DNA of 64,000 bases from Penelope pileata (lineage: Eukaryota; Chordata; Aves; Galliformes; Cracidae), in assembly GCA_013396635.1 (NCBI GenBank), contig WBMW01001517.1, positions 372,958-436,957 of the forward strand. Direction: 5' to 3'. The position numbers were made by a program, and so were the translations under genes. The notes below the pieces were generated by a model. The model was not told where the DNA came from. It did not search any database and was given only the letters and a program-made list of their open reading frames with translations. Below, in pieces: positions 44,601 to 58,009 of this stretch; the first letter of the stretch is position 1, and every line of letters begins with the position of its first letter.

Positions 44601-45172
44601 TTTTAGTGTGACATCATCTTACACTTTTTTCCTAAGAGGTCGGTTCTTCTAGCACTTTTCTCTGTATGAAGTTATTAATATCAAAAGAGATTGAACACAT
44701 GCACAAGCTGTATTCCATTATAGAAGATGAATGGCACCTCAGCTCTCTTTTGTTTTCCTAAAGATTTGTCTTAAAGCATTTTCCAGTTATGCCTAAATAT
44801 GCTCCAGTTAAAAATATTAGTCTGCTTCAAAGTGATGCAAGCTAAAAGGAGCCTGGATTACATTTAAGTGTTTGATACTTACCATTTGGTCATAGTCCTT
44901 TAGGAAACTCCAGTTCTGGTACCTTGGAACAGAAGTAAAAAATGCAGTTGGACATTTTCTGTCTTTGTTGCTCTTATTTGAATGCCTGCTTAACTGCTCA
45001 ATTTGATATTTAAAGCCAGCTCATACACTTGTACTGAAGCCTGCCGTATCTGTGGTGAAGGGTTTTCTTTATTCCCATGTTGTGCTCGTACTGTTTTGCG
45101 GGGGGTTTAGCTAAAGGAAGATGAGGCTAGCAGGTCCACAATGTATTCCTTGTGTGAATGCAGATAATTTGT

Positions 45173-45370
45173 AGAATGGCTTGGTTTGGAAGGGACTCCA
45201 AGGGTCATCAAGTTCCAGCCTCACTGTTACAGGCAGGGCCACCAACCTCCAGATCTGGTACTAGATCAGGTCGCCCAGGGCCCCATCCAACCTGGCCTTG
45301 AGCACCTCCAGGGACGGGGCATCCACAGCCTCTCTGGGCAGCCTGTGCCAGCACCTCACCACTCTCTCAA
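45173..45370 (-). mobile_element. CR1 LINE 3' fragment, minus orientation (inverted pair, arm 1)
   Basis: AGAATGGCTTGGTTTGGAAG, CCTCCAGATCTGGTACTAGA, GGGCATCCACAGCCTCTCTG and CAGCACCTCACCACTCTC. It is nearly the exact reverse complement of the copy at 45930-46165. Confidence 0.93.
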
Positions 45371-45929
45371 TTGGTCCTGAGTCACTCTAGCAAATTTCTG
45401 TCCCATGCCTTAAATGAGACAGTGCTTCTTGTTTTTCAAATGACCAGCATTTTGTTGGCAGATATCTCCAGTAGGAATTCCTACAGCTGTATTTGCAGCA
45501 GGCAAACACCCGCTGAAGTTTTTTGTGCAGATAGGCAGCTGTGGTGGGAGCAAAGTGAGGAGTCAGAAGACCTGAGTTGTGCTCTTCAGCCCTGTACTGC
45601 ACCTGGTGTGTGGCTACAGGGCAAGTCCTTTCATTTTCTGTCCTTTGCTTTCTTTGGCCTGCAATGAAGAAAGCTATAGTTCGCCCACTATTGTAAATGC
45701 ACTGTCAATAGAGGAAAGGTTAATCTGAAGTTATATTTGCAGCAGGACTCAGGGGTCGCCTGGGCTGACTGAGCTGGTTACTGATGTCTAAGCTCACCAT
45801 GCTGAAGCTGTCCATCCTCCTGAGCACAGCACTGTGCCCCATGGAGCCAGTGGCCTTGGATTTCTCTGCTGCACTCCCCTGTTCTGTACAGATTTACCTT
45901 AAGAGCAAATAAAAGCTAATCTATCTTTT

Positions 45930-46165
45930 AGACATCAGGGGGAAGTTCTTTACCGAGAGAGTGGTGAGGTGCTGGCACAGGCTGCCCAGAGAGGCTGTGG
46001 ATGCCCCGATCCTGGACGTGTTCAAGGCCAGGTTGGACGGGGCCCTGGGCAACCTGATCTAGTACCAGATCTGGAGGTTGGTGGCCCTGCCTGTGGCAGG
46101 GGGGTTGGAACCTGATGATCCTTAGGGTCCCTTCCAACCTAGGCCATTCTATGATTCTGTGATTG
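45930..46165 (+). mobile_element. CR1 LINE 3' fragment, plus orientation (inverted pair, arm 2)
   Basis: GACATCAGGGGGAAGTTCTT, GAGAGTGGTGAGGTGCTGGC, CTAGTACCAGATCTGGAGGT and GGCCATTCTATGATTCTGTG. The 3' end is intact, and it shares the uncommon TAGTACCAGATCTGG variant with the minus-strand copy at 45173-45370. Confidence 0.93.
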
Positions 46166-49100
46166 CTGTGTTTACTGCTATACGTTTTGGTATAGCAGCA
46201 CAGCGTAGAGGTCCCAGTCTCATTTACCTTGCTATGTTGGACACTGTATGAATATACCAGATTTGGATGTCACTGTAAGGTGCTAATTGCTGAGAAATGT
46301 TTGGGTCCCTGCCATTTACCTATATCCACTGCAGGTATACCCACCACAACTGCGTCGCAGACTTTCCCCATCATTTGCAGGATGGGGATGTGGGGCTGAA
46401 GGACACTCCTCTGCAGGCTGTAGCCTACACAGCCTGATGTAGGCAGCTGTGCTGGCTGTAGACATCCGTCCTCATATCTGTCCTGCCCTTTTACAGGAGT
46501 TCTGTCTCTGTCGCTAAGGATGGAGAGCAGGGCATGCATCAGCTGTGTTATCCTAAGTGCACATGAAAATGTTTGCACTAACATCCGTGTGAACCTTGGC
46601 AGACAGGTGCAGACATGGCATCAGTCCTGCTGCCTTTGCTATAGGATAGGTATGGAGCATCCAGGCCCGTGGGGAAAGAGCCTGAGAGCACAACCAGGAG
46701 AGAGGGGCATTGCACTGCAGCCCTGGCTTCGTGGCAGTCAGTCTGACTTCAGCCTTCCCCTCACGTAAAGGGAGCCAGACAACACTGCAGGTCTGGCTCT
46801 GGAGAAACCAAAACTATGATCTCTGTTTCCTCCAGAAGGCTGAGGAGGACAGGGGTTTTCAGAAGGTTTCTTTTCCTTCCCTAAAATCATCCTGAAAGTG
46901 ATGTGCTTCATTCTCTGCCTTTTCCTTTTGTCTGCTTGGCCAGGGCATAGACAGAGCCAGAGCTGGTTTTACTTTTAGCAAGGATACTCTTCCGATAAGT
47001 GTGACTGTGTTGTGTACTGAGGCATGAACATAAGCACTTCACAAGTTATGTGGCTGAGACAGAGAGGATCATAATTTCTGTCTCCTTCAGGTACGTGATG
47101 TGTACATGTATGCATGCCATTTTTTCTGCTGGAGCACTAAAAATAATGGGAATTTCCTCTCTTCACGTAGCTTGTGGGGCATGTTCAGGAGATTTACAGA
47201 TTGGGAATACAGAATCTTGTTTTGGCAGAACACTCTGTTCAACTTCCACTTCAGCCATTTCCAAGAATACAAGAAGTGGTGATAATATCAGTGTGTCTGC
47301 AGTAAATTATAAAGGTTGGCACATTTGTACAATCATTGTGGAGATCTCTATGAAGCTAAAAGATATTAAACATGCAGTTCCTTCCATCTCTTTTTCAGCT
47401 TGCCCAGTGTGCCAGGAGTTGTTAGTATAGATATTGCCCAGTAAAGAAAAAAAGTTAATAGAGCCTCAGAAAGAAAGGTGCTAGGGACTGATCCAACGTC
47501 CCCACAGACGGAAATGTCACGTGACAGTGCAGGCTTCGGATCAAGCCCTGGGATGTCAGGGAGCACCAGTACCATTGTCAGATGAGTAGAAGAGGGGTGA
47601 ATGGAAACAAGTTACTTACCAGATTTTTCTTCCTCTCTGCTCAGCCTCCACAGACTCCCTCCAGATCTTATCCTGTTGGACCTGGTCCTGCTGCAGTGCT
47701 GCCTGCTCGCCTGGCCTGGCCCAAGCAGCCCGGTGTGCAGCGTCAGCTCTTCCAGGTCGGGAGCTGCCGCGAGACAGAGGAGGGGCTGAGGCTGGCTGCC
47801 CCAGAGGTGTGGTTGCTGGCTGCCAGGAGCCAGTCACGATGTTTCTCCCGAATCCAGAACCCTTTCCCAACACGTCCATTTTGACACTCACTCTATCCCC
47901 AGTATTGCTAGGCATTCCGGAGCTGCTAGGGAGGCTAAACCTGCTATTGTTTGTTCTTCCAAAGCTCCTCCTCTCCCAATGTTTTCTCTTTGCTGTGGAT
48001 TTGGACTGCTTTAAGAAAATGAACGTACGCACCAGCACTGCTCAGGATTGTTTTTCTTCCATGTTACTTAATGATCATTTCCTACTGCTTTATGTTGCTC
48101 CATTGCATGAAGGCTGGACAAGTTTTTGTGGTAACTGCAATTTTGTAAGAAATGATTGTTGCTGAAAGCCATCGGACACCAGCCGCAAGCAGCAAACCCT
48201 CAGCTTACAGAGGTGATAAATGCTGCTGGTAGCTGAAACCGCTCTCTTTTCAAAACCTGAAAATGATAAAGCCTGGGTTCATGCAAAGGGTGCTGTGGAG
48301 AATGCTGCTGAGTCTGTCAGGAGGACTTCTTTTGTAGCGGTGTAGCAGAAGCAAAACCTCCTGAAAGCTGCTGGTTTCCCTGATGTGTTTACTGTCTCCA
48401 TTGGGAACAAGTCTGCCTTGTGAATATTCACCAGAAAGGGAGCAGAAGCCCAGTGCGGGCAGCTGCTGGGGCCTCGAACTCTATTTGGGGCAGAGCTTGT
48501 TTGTTTAAAATAGGATATTTCAATGGATCTGTGCTTTTAAAGCCCCATCAGAAATAACAAAGTGCATCCAAAGATCATAAAAAATCCTTTTAAAGTACTT
48601 AGAGATTTCTGTGGAAAGTATTAAGCAACTGTGGGAAGTACTTTTTAATTAACTTTTAAAGGCTTTTAGTAAATAAAGTGAGAATTTTCCAAGCAGTCTC
48701 CGAAATGTCAGTTTGTCTGCACAGTCAGCCCGCTGGCCTTCCTGGTGTTAGGCCACTTCCTCAAGTATCTGTGGCCTTGCAGGAGAACATTTTAAGTATG
48801 AATTTCCTCTTAAATTCTTGACTGACTTGTGTGTGAGTGATGAGGGTTAGCTCCAGAGGAATTCTGGCCTCTTGCCTCATCTTCCTGGTAAATGCTAATC
48901 TATTTTTTAAGTTGTTTGGCAAATGTACTTACTTGGAGGTATTGGGAAACACATGCTGCATTTTGCGAATAAATAATTCCTTTTAAAATAGTTGTGACTA
49001 TGCAACAATCCAAACATTTTGGGTGGACATTTTTGAGGAAAATATATTTCTGTATTTGGAAATATTACCATGTCTTTGGAAATTGTGATAACATCAGAAG

Positions 49101-52100
49101 AGGTAAAAAAATCTGTCTCAAAACAAAACGTTTGCTTTGCATCTGAGTGAAATTTTAGTAAGTGTTTTCTTTGCTTCATTGTTTTTCTGAGCTAATTGAT
49201 ACCTAAACAATTTTTTTTTTCCGTCTCTTTCAGCCAAAAAGAAAAAAAATGTCATGCATCCACGCAGCCTATGACAAACTGAAGACACGAGGTGTTTGCC
49301 AACCAGACCTCGTAACTGACTCTGTTTCTCTTGTGGAATCTGCTTATCCTGCTGTCTTCCTTCCAGAATCCTCTCCTGGAGGGCGTGCAGCTGGTTGAAG
49401 AATGGGAGTTCAGCAGCATCTAACTGTTGTAGAAGGAAGCAGGAGCATGCTTGGAAGACCCAATTGGTGAATCCATGCACACCGGAATTTAGCTCTTGAT
49501 GAGGTCAGGAGAAGATCCTGATGGGAAGGCTATTCCTGTGCACGGAATGCTTTTTAATTCTTGTTTACAAAGTTCTGTTGTTATATTTATTATAATCTTT
49601 TAGTCATTTTATGCAAATTAAACATAAAAATTAGCTAAAACTGATTTTCAGCTGAGTACATAGTTTCCAAATGACTGCTTGTTGTCCCTGAATAAATTGC
49701 GTGGACACATTGCAAGCAGGTGCTTAAAGCCTCTTCTATTGAATGGTGTCTGCAAAGATGCAGCACCTGCAGCTGCCTTGGTTTTGATGCACTTGGAGAG
49801 CTATGAAGTGCCTCTCAGAACATCTTACTGAAAGTGAACTCGTGGGCTGAAGTCAGATCTGTAGGTCTGAGACTCTACAACCTCAGAAAAGAAGGGAGTC
49901 TTTATCAGTTAGGAATTCTGACTTCAAACAAATGCAATCTGTAAGTCTACATGCAGGGACTGGACACTTCATCTTGTTCCAGTTGTTTCTCTGAAAATAG
50001 TAGATGGGAATGGGATAACGGCAGTTTAAATAAGTGAGTTTTTTTTTTTAATATAATAATAACATGACTTTAAAGCATAGCTGCTGTTCCAAATACAGAC
50101 CATGAAGAGCAGATATTTTGAAAATTATCCCAACTTCTAATGGGACCAGAAGTCATTAAAGGGGTGGTTATGCATCATTAAAGCACATCAAGGTGAGTGT
50201 AAGGGTGGCATTTCTGGGGACTGCTCTAGATTCCTTAGTGGATATACCTGTAGCCCGTTCAGGCCGTCGAATAAATTAGCAACTCAGTAGATCTGCAGAT
50301 ATTGAACTGTTTCCCCTAATATCATCACCTGGTGGTTTAACATTTTATTTGTTCATTATAACAACTTTGGGCTTTTAACAGGGAGCTTGTTTGAGCTGAT
50401 GCAACTGATCGACTGCATCCTTCTTTTTTCTATTGTTGCTACCAGACAACTGATGATGCACACTATAAATTCATCTGTAAAACATACATGAGGTAGTTCA
50501 TTCCAAAAGGAAAAAAAAGAAGTTTAGAGATGCTTTTTATGGAGGAGAAAGATTCAGGTGTTTAGATAAACCATTCTTATGTGGCCACAAGAGGGTATTG
50601 CAGTATAAGTTATACAAGATTTGAACGCATGCTTTAATACGCACTACCTTATTTTTAAAATATGCATTTTTCAAAATCGATGATTTAAAGTAGTAGTTAA
50701 GAAAAACAGATTATATATGCCAGTATTTGATGTCCTGATCCAGAAGCAATTTCTGAGTCAGGTTTTCTAAAATTTGCTTTGCTTTTTATAGCAATTTTTC
50801 CTCTGAAAGCTGTGTCTTCTGAACTTTAAGGACAAAGTTTCCGAATGTTCATATCATGTTTTGAATAGTTCAGACCATGTAAGAGGGAGCTGGAAGAATT
50901 TCTGGATTCTGCTATTCCTGAATTTGAGAGACATTACATGGTATGCTTGCCTGTCTCTCAGCAAACTCACCTATAAAAGAAGAAACATCACATATGACAT
51001 TGTCGGTCAAGATTAGGTCATGGTCTGATGGGCAGCAAAGTGTTTTTCATATAATAGAGTTTGTGCTAGGTGGGAGATACCTGCAGAAGTCTAAGGAGCA
51101 CAAACATAGAAGCAGAGGAGCAGTGCGTATGTCACATCTGAATAAGAGGCAGGGGCAAGCTCACCAGCTGTACGAGCGGGGGGCTCTCCGGGGCCGCCTT
51201 TTGAGAGCGGTTCACCATTTGGAAAGATCCCTCACCAATGGGATGGAAGCCCCCACGTCAGCCTTTCTGTGTGAGCAGCGTCGCCTGTTCCTGAATGGTG
51301 CCATTTGCATTGTCACCATCAGATGAAGCAAGATCAGTCAAGTCAGGCGGAACTGCAGTGTGGAAAATTGGGTAGTGGTGAATTCAGCAGAGCAGGATGG
51401 TGGATGTTCTGTGGTGGGATGCTGAGCACCCAACAGAGAAGGGATGGGTGGCAGAGATCTGCTCTGCTTTTTCTCAGCAAGGGCTCTGGATGGCCTGGAG
51501 GTGGCAGATCCTACGGGCAAGCTGTGTTTTGCTCTCTCCAGAGCAGGTGACTGTGTTGCTCTGTACAGACAAAATGAAAAATCCTGCAAACAGCAGATTT
51601 GGAGTAAAACCCTTTTGAAGAGAAGGCTGTGTAGTCACCTGGTTAAAGGCCTCATTCATTGTTAAATTTTACTGTAGCTTTGATACAAAAGTATAAACAT
51701 CTTGTCTTGAGAGAGCTCTGCTGAGCGAGCCTGGCAAGTTTGGTGTCTGTCGTGTCGCAGCTTACAAATACCGCAGGGGAATGTCTGCTTCCAGTGACAC
51801 AGAGTCTGACACTTCAAAATAAAATTGAAGCTGTAATGCAGGCTGTAAGAAATCTGTTGGGGATTTTTTTCCCTCTTGCTTTGTGTGTTACAAAATATGC
51901 TAGCTACTGATAGGCAGTTGTTTGAAACAAGTTATTTATTTGAAAAATATTATTTACTTGAAATAAAATACTCAGCTGTGGCTATTCCATGCGATATGCA
52001 ATCCTTTTACTTTCTGTTTTAGTTATTTCAAATGCAAGTAATAGTTAAAACTGCAACTGGCAGCAGTATAACTTGGCAATGTGGACAATCCATGTTCTGG

Positions 52101-52557
52101 TACATTTTCACCAGCATTCTGCCCACTAGACTGATGGTCATATAAAGCTGGAAGGCCCTGTTAGAGTCATCTTCCTAAACCTGCCACGTGGGCGTGGTGG
52201 GGGATTTGGGGCAGGGAGTGCTGAAGGTTTGCTGTGTGAGTGGGAGCGCTTAGAAGTACCTGTTTCAGGAGTAAGAAACAAAAAAGGAAGGAACGTTCCT
52301 CACTGGCTGAGTCTTAGCAATGTTTTCTGTTGGCATTTCACGTAATCTCAGTCTTGGAGGCTAGATCTTGTGAAGAAGTGCAAAATTACCAGGACAGCCA
52401 GAATTGTCTTTAGAGTTCAGAATTGTTCAAGTCACATCCTGACCACGGCAGGGAGCTCTTGTGACTGTACAGCATGGCTTCTCTTGTAATTGTGTAATAG
52501 AATGTGGCTCTATTCTGTTTATTCTCTCTTTTCTTGCACAGTTCACTAACAGTTCTG

Positions 52558-52620
52558 ATGTATATATATATTGAATATATATACTCTTATACATATGTAT
52601 CATATATGTGTTATACGTAA
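52558..52620. repeat. TA-rich imperfect palindromes
   Basis: GTATATATATATTGAATATA followed by TATAC can fold back on itself. It is followed by ATACATATGTATCATATATG. This is a simple repeat with hairpin potential. Confidence 0.65.
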
Positions 52621-53584
52621 AGTGATTAAGTACTCCTAAAAAGGCTGCACTTCATGTTGCTTTAGTACCTAAGGCAGCAGTCTTGACCTCACAAATCTGA
52701 CATGGCCCTGCTCTGTTCTGATGCTGTGTTCTGAACGTAAACTGCTCTGCATCTCTGAGCAGTCAACGTCGGCTTTCAGGTCAGCTTATAAAAGTGAGGA
52801 GAAGCTGTATCACAAATACTACAGAAGCTGGGTTTCTCTCCCTGTTACCTGATTCGCTGTAGTTCTTACATACATATTTGATAGTGAATTGCAATATTCT
52901 GGATGTGTATCTCATTATTTTAATGTTCGAGATGCTTTTCAGTTCTTCTTTGGGTTGTTCTTTGGTCCTCAGCTGTAACCTGCGGTAGCTAAGAGTATAT
53001 TCACTGGCCTGCACTTTAATACATGAAATGTTTCATTTATATCTGCTCACCATATTCAGAAAGAGACATTATCTTTCTGTTTTGTTGTGAGGTACCAAAA
53101 TTTCTCTGTTGCAAGCTAGATAAGTTCTCTGCAAGCTAGGCAGAGTTTTTGAACCTGAGTGCCTCAAACTTATTTAAAATTGTTCTGTAGGTACTAAATG
53201 AAAGGATCCTGATTTTTCAAATGTTCTTAACGTTTGCAAGTTCTGTTGGCTGACAACTGAGCCACTTGCCTTTAATTTTTTCAATATAAGTGTCAGAGTC
53301 TAAAATTGGGAAGCCTTGTCTGAACATGTCAATCACATGCTTTGTCTGTTTTTCAGCAAAGCTTTTACCATCTCCATCGTAGGTTTCTATTAATGTAGGT
53401 TTCCTTCTTACAGGCAGCAGCTAGTGTTAAGCCACACTTCAGGCCCATGTTTGGCCAACACTGACTATTGGGCTTTAGAAGGAGGTTCCTCCTAGAGGCA
53501 GGATATTTTCATAACTGAGTGTGGGTTTTTTTGTCTAGAGCTTTTTCTTTTACCCCCTAGGATCTGGTGACAAATGTCCTGAGA

Positions 53585-53650
53585 CCATAGGAGGATTCCG
53601 GTGACCTCAGGAGATCTCTAGCCCAACCTGCTGCAAAACATTATCTGTCT
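53585..53650 (-). mobile_element. Diverged CR1 3'-end trace, minus orientation
   Basis: ACCATAGGAGGATTCCGGTG then ACCTCAGGAGATCTCTAGCC and CAACCTGCTGC resemble the reverse-complement CR1 3' end with heavy divergence. Confidence 0.5.
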
Positions 53651-56600
53651 GAGTTTTCAACATAATCTATGTATGTGCAGTATGAGGATTGTTTGCCTCT
53701 CTAAAAATCCAGCTTTGATCACAGCCCTGACCTAAGTGCATCTCACAACCTTTTCCAAGTAGATGTCCTAAGAAATTTTTCAGCAGAACAGTGATTTGTC
53801 AAAGACTGTTGCCCTGTTCAACCTGAAATATTTCATCTGAAATATAATGAGCTCAGTGAATCCTAGATGAATGAGAAGCAGGGTTTCCAAAACGGTTCCA
53901 GGATCTGGAGCACCAGGACAAAGAGCAGAGTAAAGCCAGCTCAAATAATTATATTATATTGCATGTTTTTTTTTTCTGTTATTGATTCACTTTTTGAAGG
54001 GGGAATTACTTATGAGTAAAGGGAGAAGTTGGGTGGCACTTTGTAGAAGGAAGAATTTAAATTTCCAGTCCTGTGTTGGAAGAAAGCATGTATTTTGTCT
54101 CTTCTCTTTGTTATGGCTTATATTCCTAATCCCAGCCATTCTTCTTTCGTAAGGGTTTTGTTTATATACTTGAATCTGTCAATTGGAGGATTATAAAAAT
54201 ATCACCTGTGCCATTAGCATCAAATGGAAAACAGAAACTTTTTTATACTTGCAGTAGGAGTGCAGCTTGCATGAGCTGAATGGTTTTGCAGGTTAATGAG
54301 AATATCAGTTCTGGAAATAACCTGCTCTAGCTCTGCAGATAGGTTGGTACCATACTCTTGAAAAAGGCCAATTTAGAGACTTTGTAACCAGCATCTCTGT
54401 TGGGTTTTCAGTTCCTGCACCTCTCTGGGACCACTTGGGCTGAAATTCTCCTGTGCTGTGATCGCACACTCAGGCTCAGGAGAGCTGAGCTGCAATCACA
54501 AGTTCAGTGCCACTGACATCAGGTACCCAGACCCAGGTTAGAGAGTGGGGATTGATGCACATTGCTAAAGCTGTGCTGCGTCTCTTTGGTTTTTGCTCTT
54601 TGCCAGTTGCTGTTCTTCAGGGTTTCATTAATGTGGCAGAATGTGGATGTTTACCTAGGCTGTGTATCTTAGCTTGCACAGATCCGTAATTTCACAGCAG
54701 CACTAGCAAACAACAATAACAAAAGCAGACTTTCCAAAGCCTTTCTTCTTGCTAAAGCTTTTCTCAGAAAAGACATATTAAAATACCACTTCAACTTAAA
54801 AAAAAGAGTTTAACTTGCTTTTCTACATACCTTTGTTTATGGTAGGTGTTGAAATTCATTTCCCAGAATAAGGACTTCTCAGCTCCATGGTGAGTAGCAG
54901 CTGCTTTATTTTATACTTTGTTTGATGGAATCCACTATTGGCATTGTTGTTAGCTCACAGAAGTAAATAGACTTTGAGCAAAAGACCACACCATAGCAAC
55001 CCTCAGCTTCTGTTTACAGTTTAAATAAATATCTGTGCCATAGAAATATATGTTCTGAGGAATTTTCTAAACTGGTACACTAATTGGTTTAATAACAAAA
55101 GGATTGATGTAGATAAATAGAAGACAAATTTACCCTCATTATTTAAATGGTGAATTGTTTTAGTTTTTGAAAGCTGTCAGTAAATCACAGCCATTCAGTA
55201 GGCAGAGGGTATTTCTTGACTTACTCACCCTAGTAGACAGTGCATGACAATTCTGAGGGAGATTCATGTAAGCACTCAGCAGAATATGAATACTTCCTGC
55301 AAAAACCATATTAAAATCCATTTGCTTAATGTGAGCAACCCTGTGCGTGTTTTGAAAACCCTAGCATGCTGGTTTACGATTTTCTCATCTTTTGGTTAAA
55401 AAAGTAGCTGCTATTTAAGCTAAACTTCTACTGACATTTGCTTGAGAAAAGCTGGTGGAATAAGTGATGTGCTGCTCTGAAAGTCCCATCTGCAGGGGGT
55501 TTCAGCCTTTAACAGATATGCCAGGAAATGACATTTTTTCCTTTTTGTAACTGATACTAAGACACCGTTTCTAGCTGTGCTTTTTTTTTTTTTTACTTTT
55601 TAATGTGCAAATGACCAAGCTTTATATTCCTAAATGTAGTCATTCCTCATGAATTTCTCCCATATGTGCTGGTCTTTCAGCTCACTTCTCATCGTACTTG
55701 GCCAACGGTGCAGAGAGTGTGGTCAGTGGACAGAGTCACTGTCTTGGAACATGTTGTATCTGGTAAGGCCCTCACTGGTTTTGGCATGGACAGCGGCTGG
55801 AGAAGCTGGTTGGGAGTCAGGACAGTGTTAGGTGTGTGATGACATTCTCATGATTTGGATATATAGCAACATGGAATTACATGGTTGGAATTTTAAAAAA
55901 ACATTGAAGTAGCAAGTCTGACATCTATGATCTTGAAATGAATCAGACAAAATGTACATTGCAAAACATTATTTGCGAAGACTTGCAGATTAGCAGCCAC
56001 CCTTGAGCACATTTTGGAGAGTATGTAGAGCAGAATTCTACATGGTATGTAGGAACCAAGTGCCACCAGACAGAGAATAATGCCGCTCACTCCAGTGAGC
56101 TCAGCAAAGGGGGATCTCTTTAGACAGATTTGCTGGGCACAACCCAACTGTGAAGGCTGGGGCTGTTGGCTGGCTGGTGCTTGGGAGGAAGGACACTTGT
56201 GGGGCAGAATACGTGGTGCTAGGGGCGGGCTAGAGAGCCTGGGGGAGCCAAGTGGTGCAGTGAAATATAAGTGGTGGGAAGCAGCCGTGGAGGTGTTGGG
56301 GTAGCATTGCAGCATGGGCAGCACAGATTAATGTGGGGGATGTGGTGTGTGGCACCCATGGGAGGGCTGTTCTTGTGGGTGTGAGCACCAGGAATGACCC
56401 CTATCAGCACAGGGAGCTGAGGAACAGGGGTGATTTTAATATGGAGCAACTGGGAAATTCTGCCCAGCCTTCAGAGACAAAGTGGTACCTCCTTCCCTAA
56501 TTAAAATAAATGTGTATTTTAAAAAAAAAAAAACTACAGACTACTATTGGAAAATGAGCCTTGAAATCTAGGGTCAGCTGATCCTCACAGATCTCCAGTG

Positions 56601-57914
56601 TGATGCTTGCTTAGAGCATGTCTGCAACATGCACAGATCCAGATTTGTGCCTCTTGTCTCTTGACTTCTTTACGTCATGTAAATAGTACCTAGGTGAGGG
56701 AAAAGTCAAGTTTTTATATAGCACTTGCTGCTATAGAAACCACTGGCTTGGTGACAGTGTGCCCTGTGATGGAGGCACCGCCAGCAGCAGCTCCAGACTG
56801 GGAGCTACCATAACCATAGCTGTCAGTCTTCAACATTTTAGATCGCAAAAGACACAAAACCTCAGGCTCGACGAGTTGTTTACACTACAAAAGAAATCCA
56901 TAGCTTGGAAGTATAAAGATTTATTTGCTGTTTTAAGTCTGTCACAACTTACAGACCGTGTTAAACCTCTGCTGGTTTGACTTACGGCTGTAACTTCCCC
57001 CAGAAGGTCACTATCAGCCATCTCTGTTTCTCTTCAACGGGAAAGAAAAGCCAGCATTAAAGGAGATATATGAAAAGCATTATGTCTACTAAGCCATTCA
57101 TGATAGTGTTAGGATAAGAAGCCTATAAAATGACTGTAACTCTGATGAATATTTCTGAAGTCATAGGAGAATTGAGCTGTCTGCTACGAGCAGAGAAAGG
57201 CAATCTAGTATTGATTCTCAGAATCAATGGAGCAATCCTGCTAATGCTTATAATTCTAATTTCTGCCACTAGAAAACAAACAGAACAAGAAGAGAAAAAA
57301 CAAATGTAGAACATCCCAAAGACATCGGAAATGCTCTCTGCTGAAAGTAAAAAGGAGACTGAATTCATGAAGTGGATTAACCAATAAACATGATTGCTTC
57401 TTTGGAGGCTACACGATCTCTCGGTGAGGAAGGGAGCTGCTTTATTAAATTCCAAATTCTAGACATTACATCTGAGACAATAATCTCAAAAGGATTTATC
57501 TGAGGAATTGATTTGCAAATAAATACTCTGATGAGAACAAAAAACTGTGTGAAAGACACAGTACAAAATAAAGCTCTCTTTTCAATTACTTGGGTTAGCT
57601 TTAGCCCTGAACACACACGTGTGTTGTGCATCAAGCCTTCTCTTGCTGACAATAGATGTCCAGGAAATTTGGACAGGAGCTTTTTGCAAATGAGAAGGAG
57701 ATGAAGTTAGGCACCAAGGACAGAAGATAAAAACAGTTGGTTGTTCCATCAGTACTGCCTCCTATTTGTGCTTTAGCCTCCCATCTGGCAGAGCAAGTAA
57801 GGGGAGGCAAAGGCCAACTGTTTTTTTTTTTTTTTTCCCTATTTAGATGATTTTTTCACTGAGTGCCCTGTATTTAACTCATGCAAAACAGCATCTCAGG
57901 AATGAGATGTGCAG

Positions 57915-58005
57915 CCTACTGTAGGGAACCTGCTTTTAGCAGGGGGTTGGACTTGGTGATCTCCAAAGGTGCTTTCCAACCCCTATGATTCTGTGGTTCT
58001 GTGAA
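57915..58005 (+). mobile_element. CR1 LINE 3'-end fragment, plus orientation
   Basis: AGCAGGGGGTTGGACTTGGT, GATCTCCAAAGGTGCTTTCC and CCCCTATGATTCTGTGGTTC are a CR1 3' terminus, about 90 bp long and 5'-truncated. Confidence 0.9.
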
Positions 58006-58009
58006 TGGT

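Larger units (their letters stand above)
36040..45165. other. Intergenic DNA, mostly unique
   Basis: No gene recognised. It contains a diverged CR1 stretch at about 37615-37900, a 13-bp tandem triplication at 38586-38624, an AAAC repeat at about 39736-39753, a short GT repeat near 41961-41974 and an A18 run near 43393-43410. Open frames up to about 130 codons (for example 37729-38103 and 41154-41480, minus) show no family motifs. Confidence 0.6.
46170..57910. other. Intergenic DNA, mostly unique
   Basis: No coding exon, tRNA or other RNA gene recognised. It contains a TA-rich imperfect palindrome at 52558-52620, a diverged CR1 trace at about 53585-53650, and T or A runs near 55582-55594, 56519-56532 and 57821-57837. 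Open frames of 110-147 codons (47616-48038 and 49118-49480 minus; 50943-51326 plus) lack recognisable domains. Confidence 0.6.

Noticed and set aside
45186..46137. Two similar frames starting MEGT(P/L)R at 45186 (plus) and 45928 (minus) as a duplicated gene
   Set aside because: Both are antisense readings of CR1 3' sequence.
47050..47430. Plus-strand 126-codon frame as a small gene
   Set aside because: No recognisable domain, start context or splice partners; composition like neighbouring noncoding DNA.
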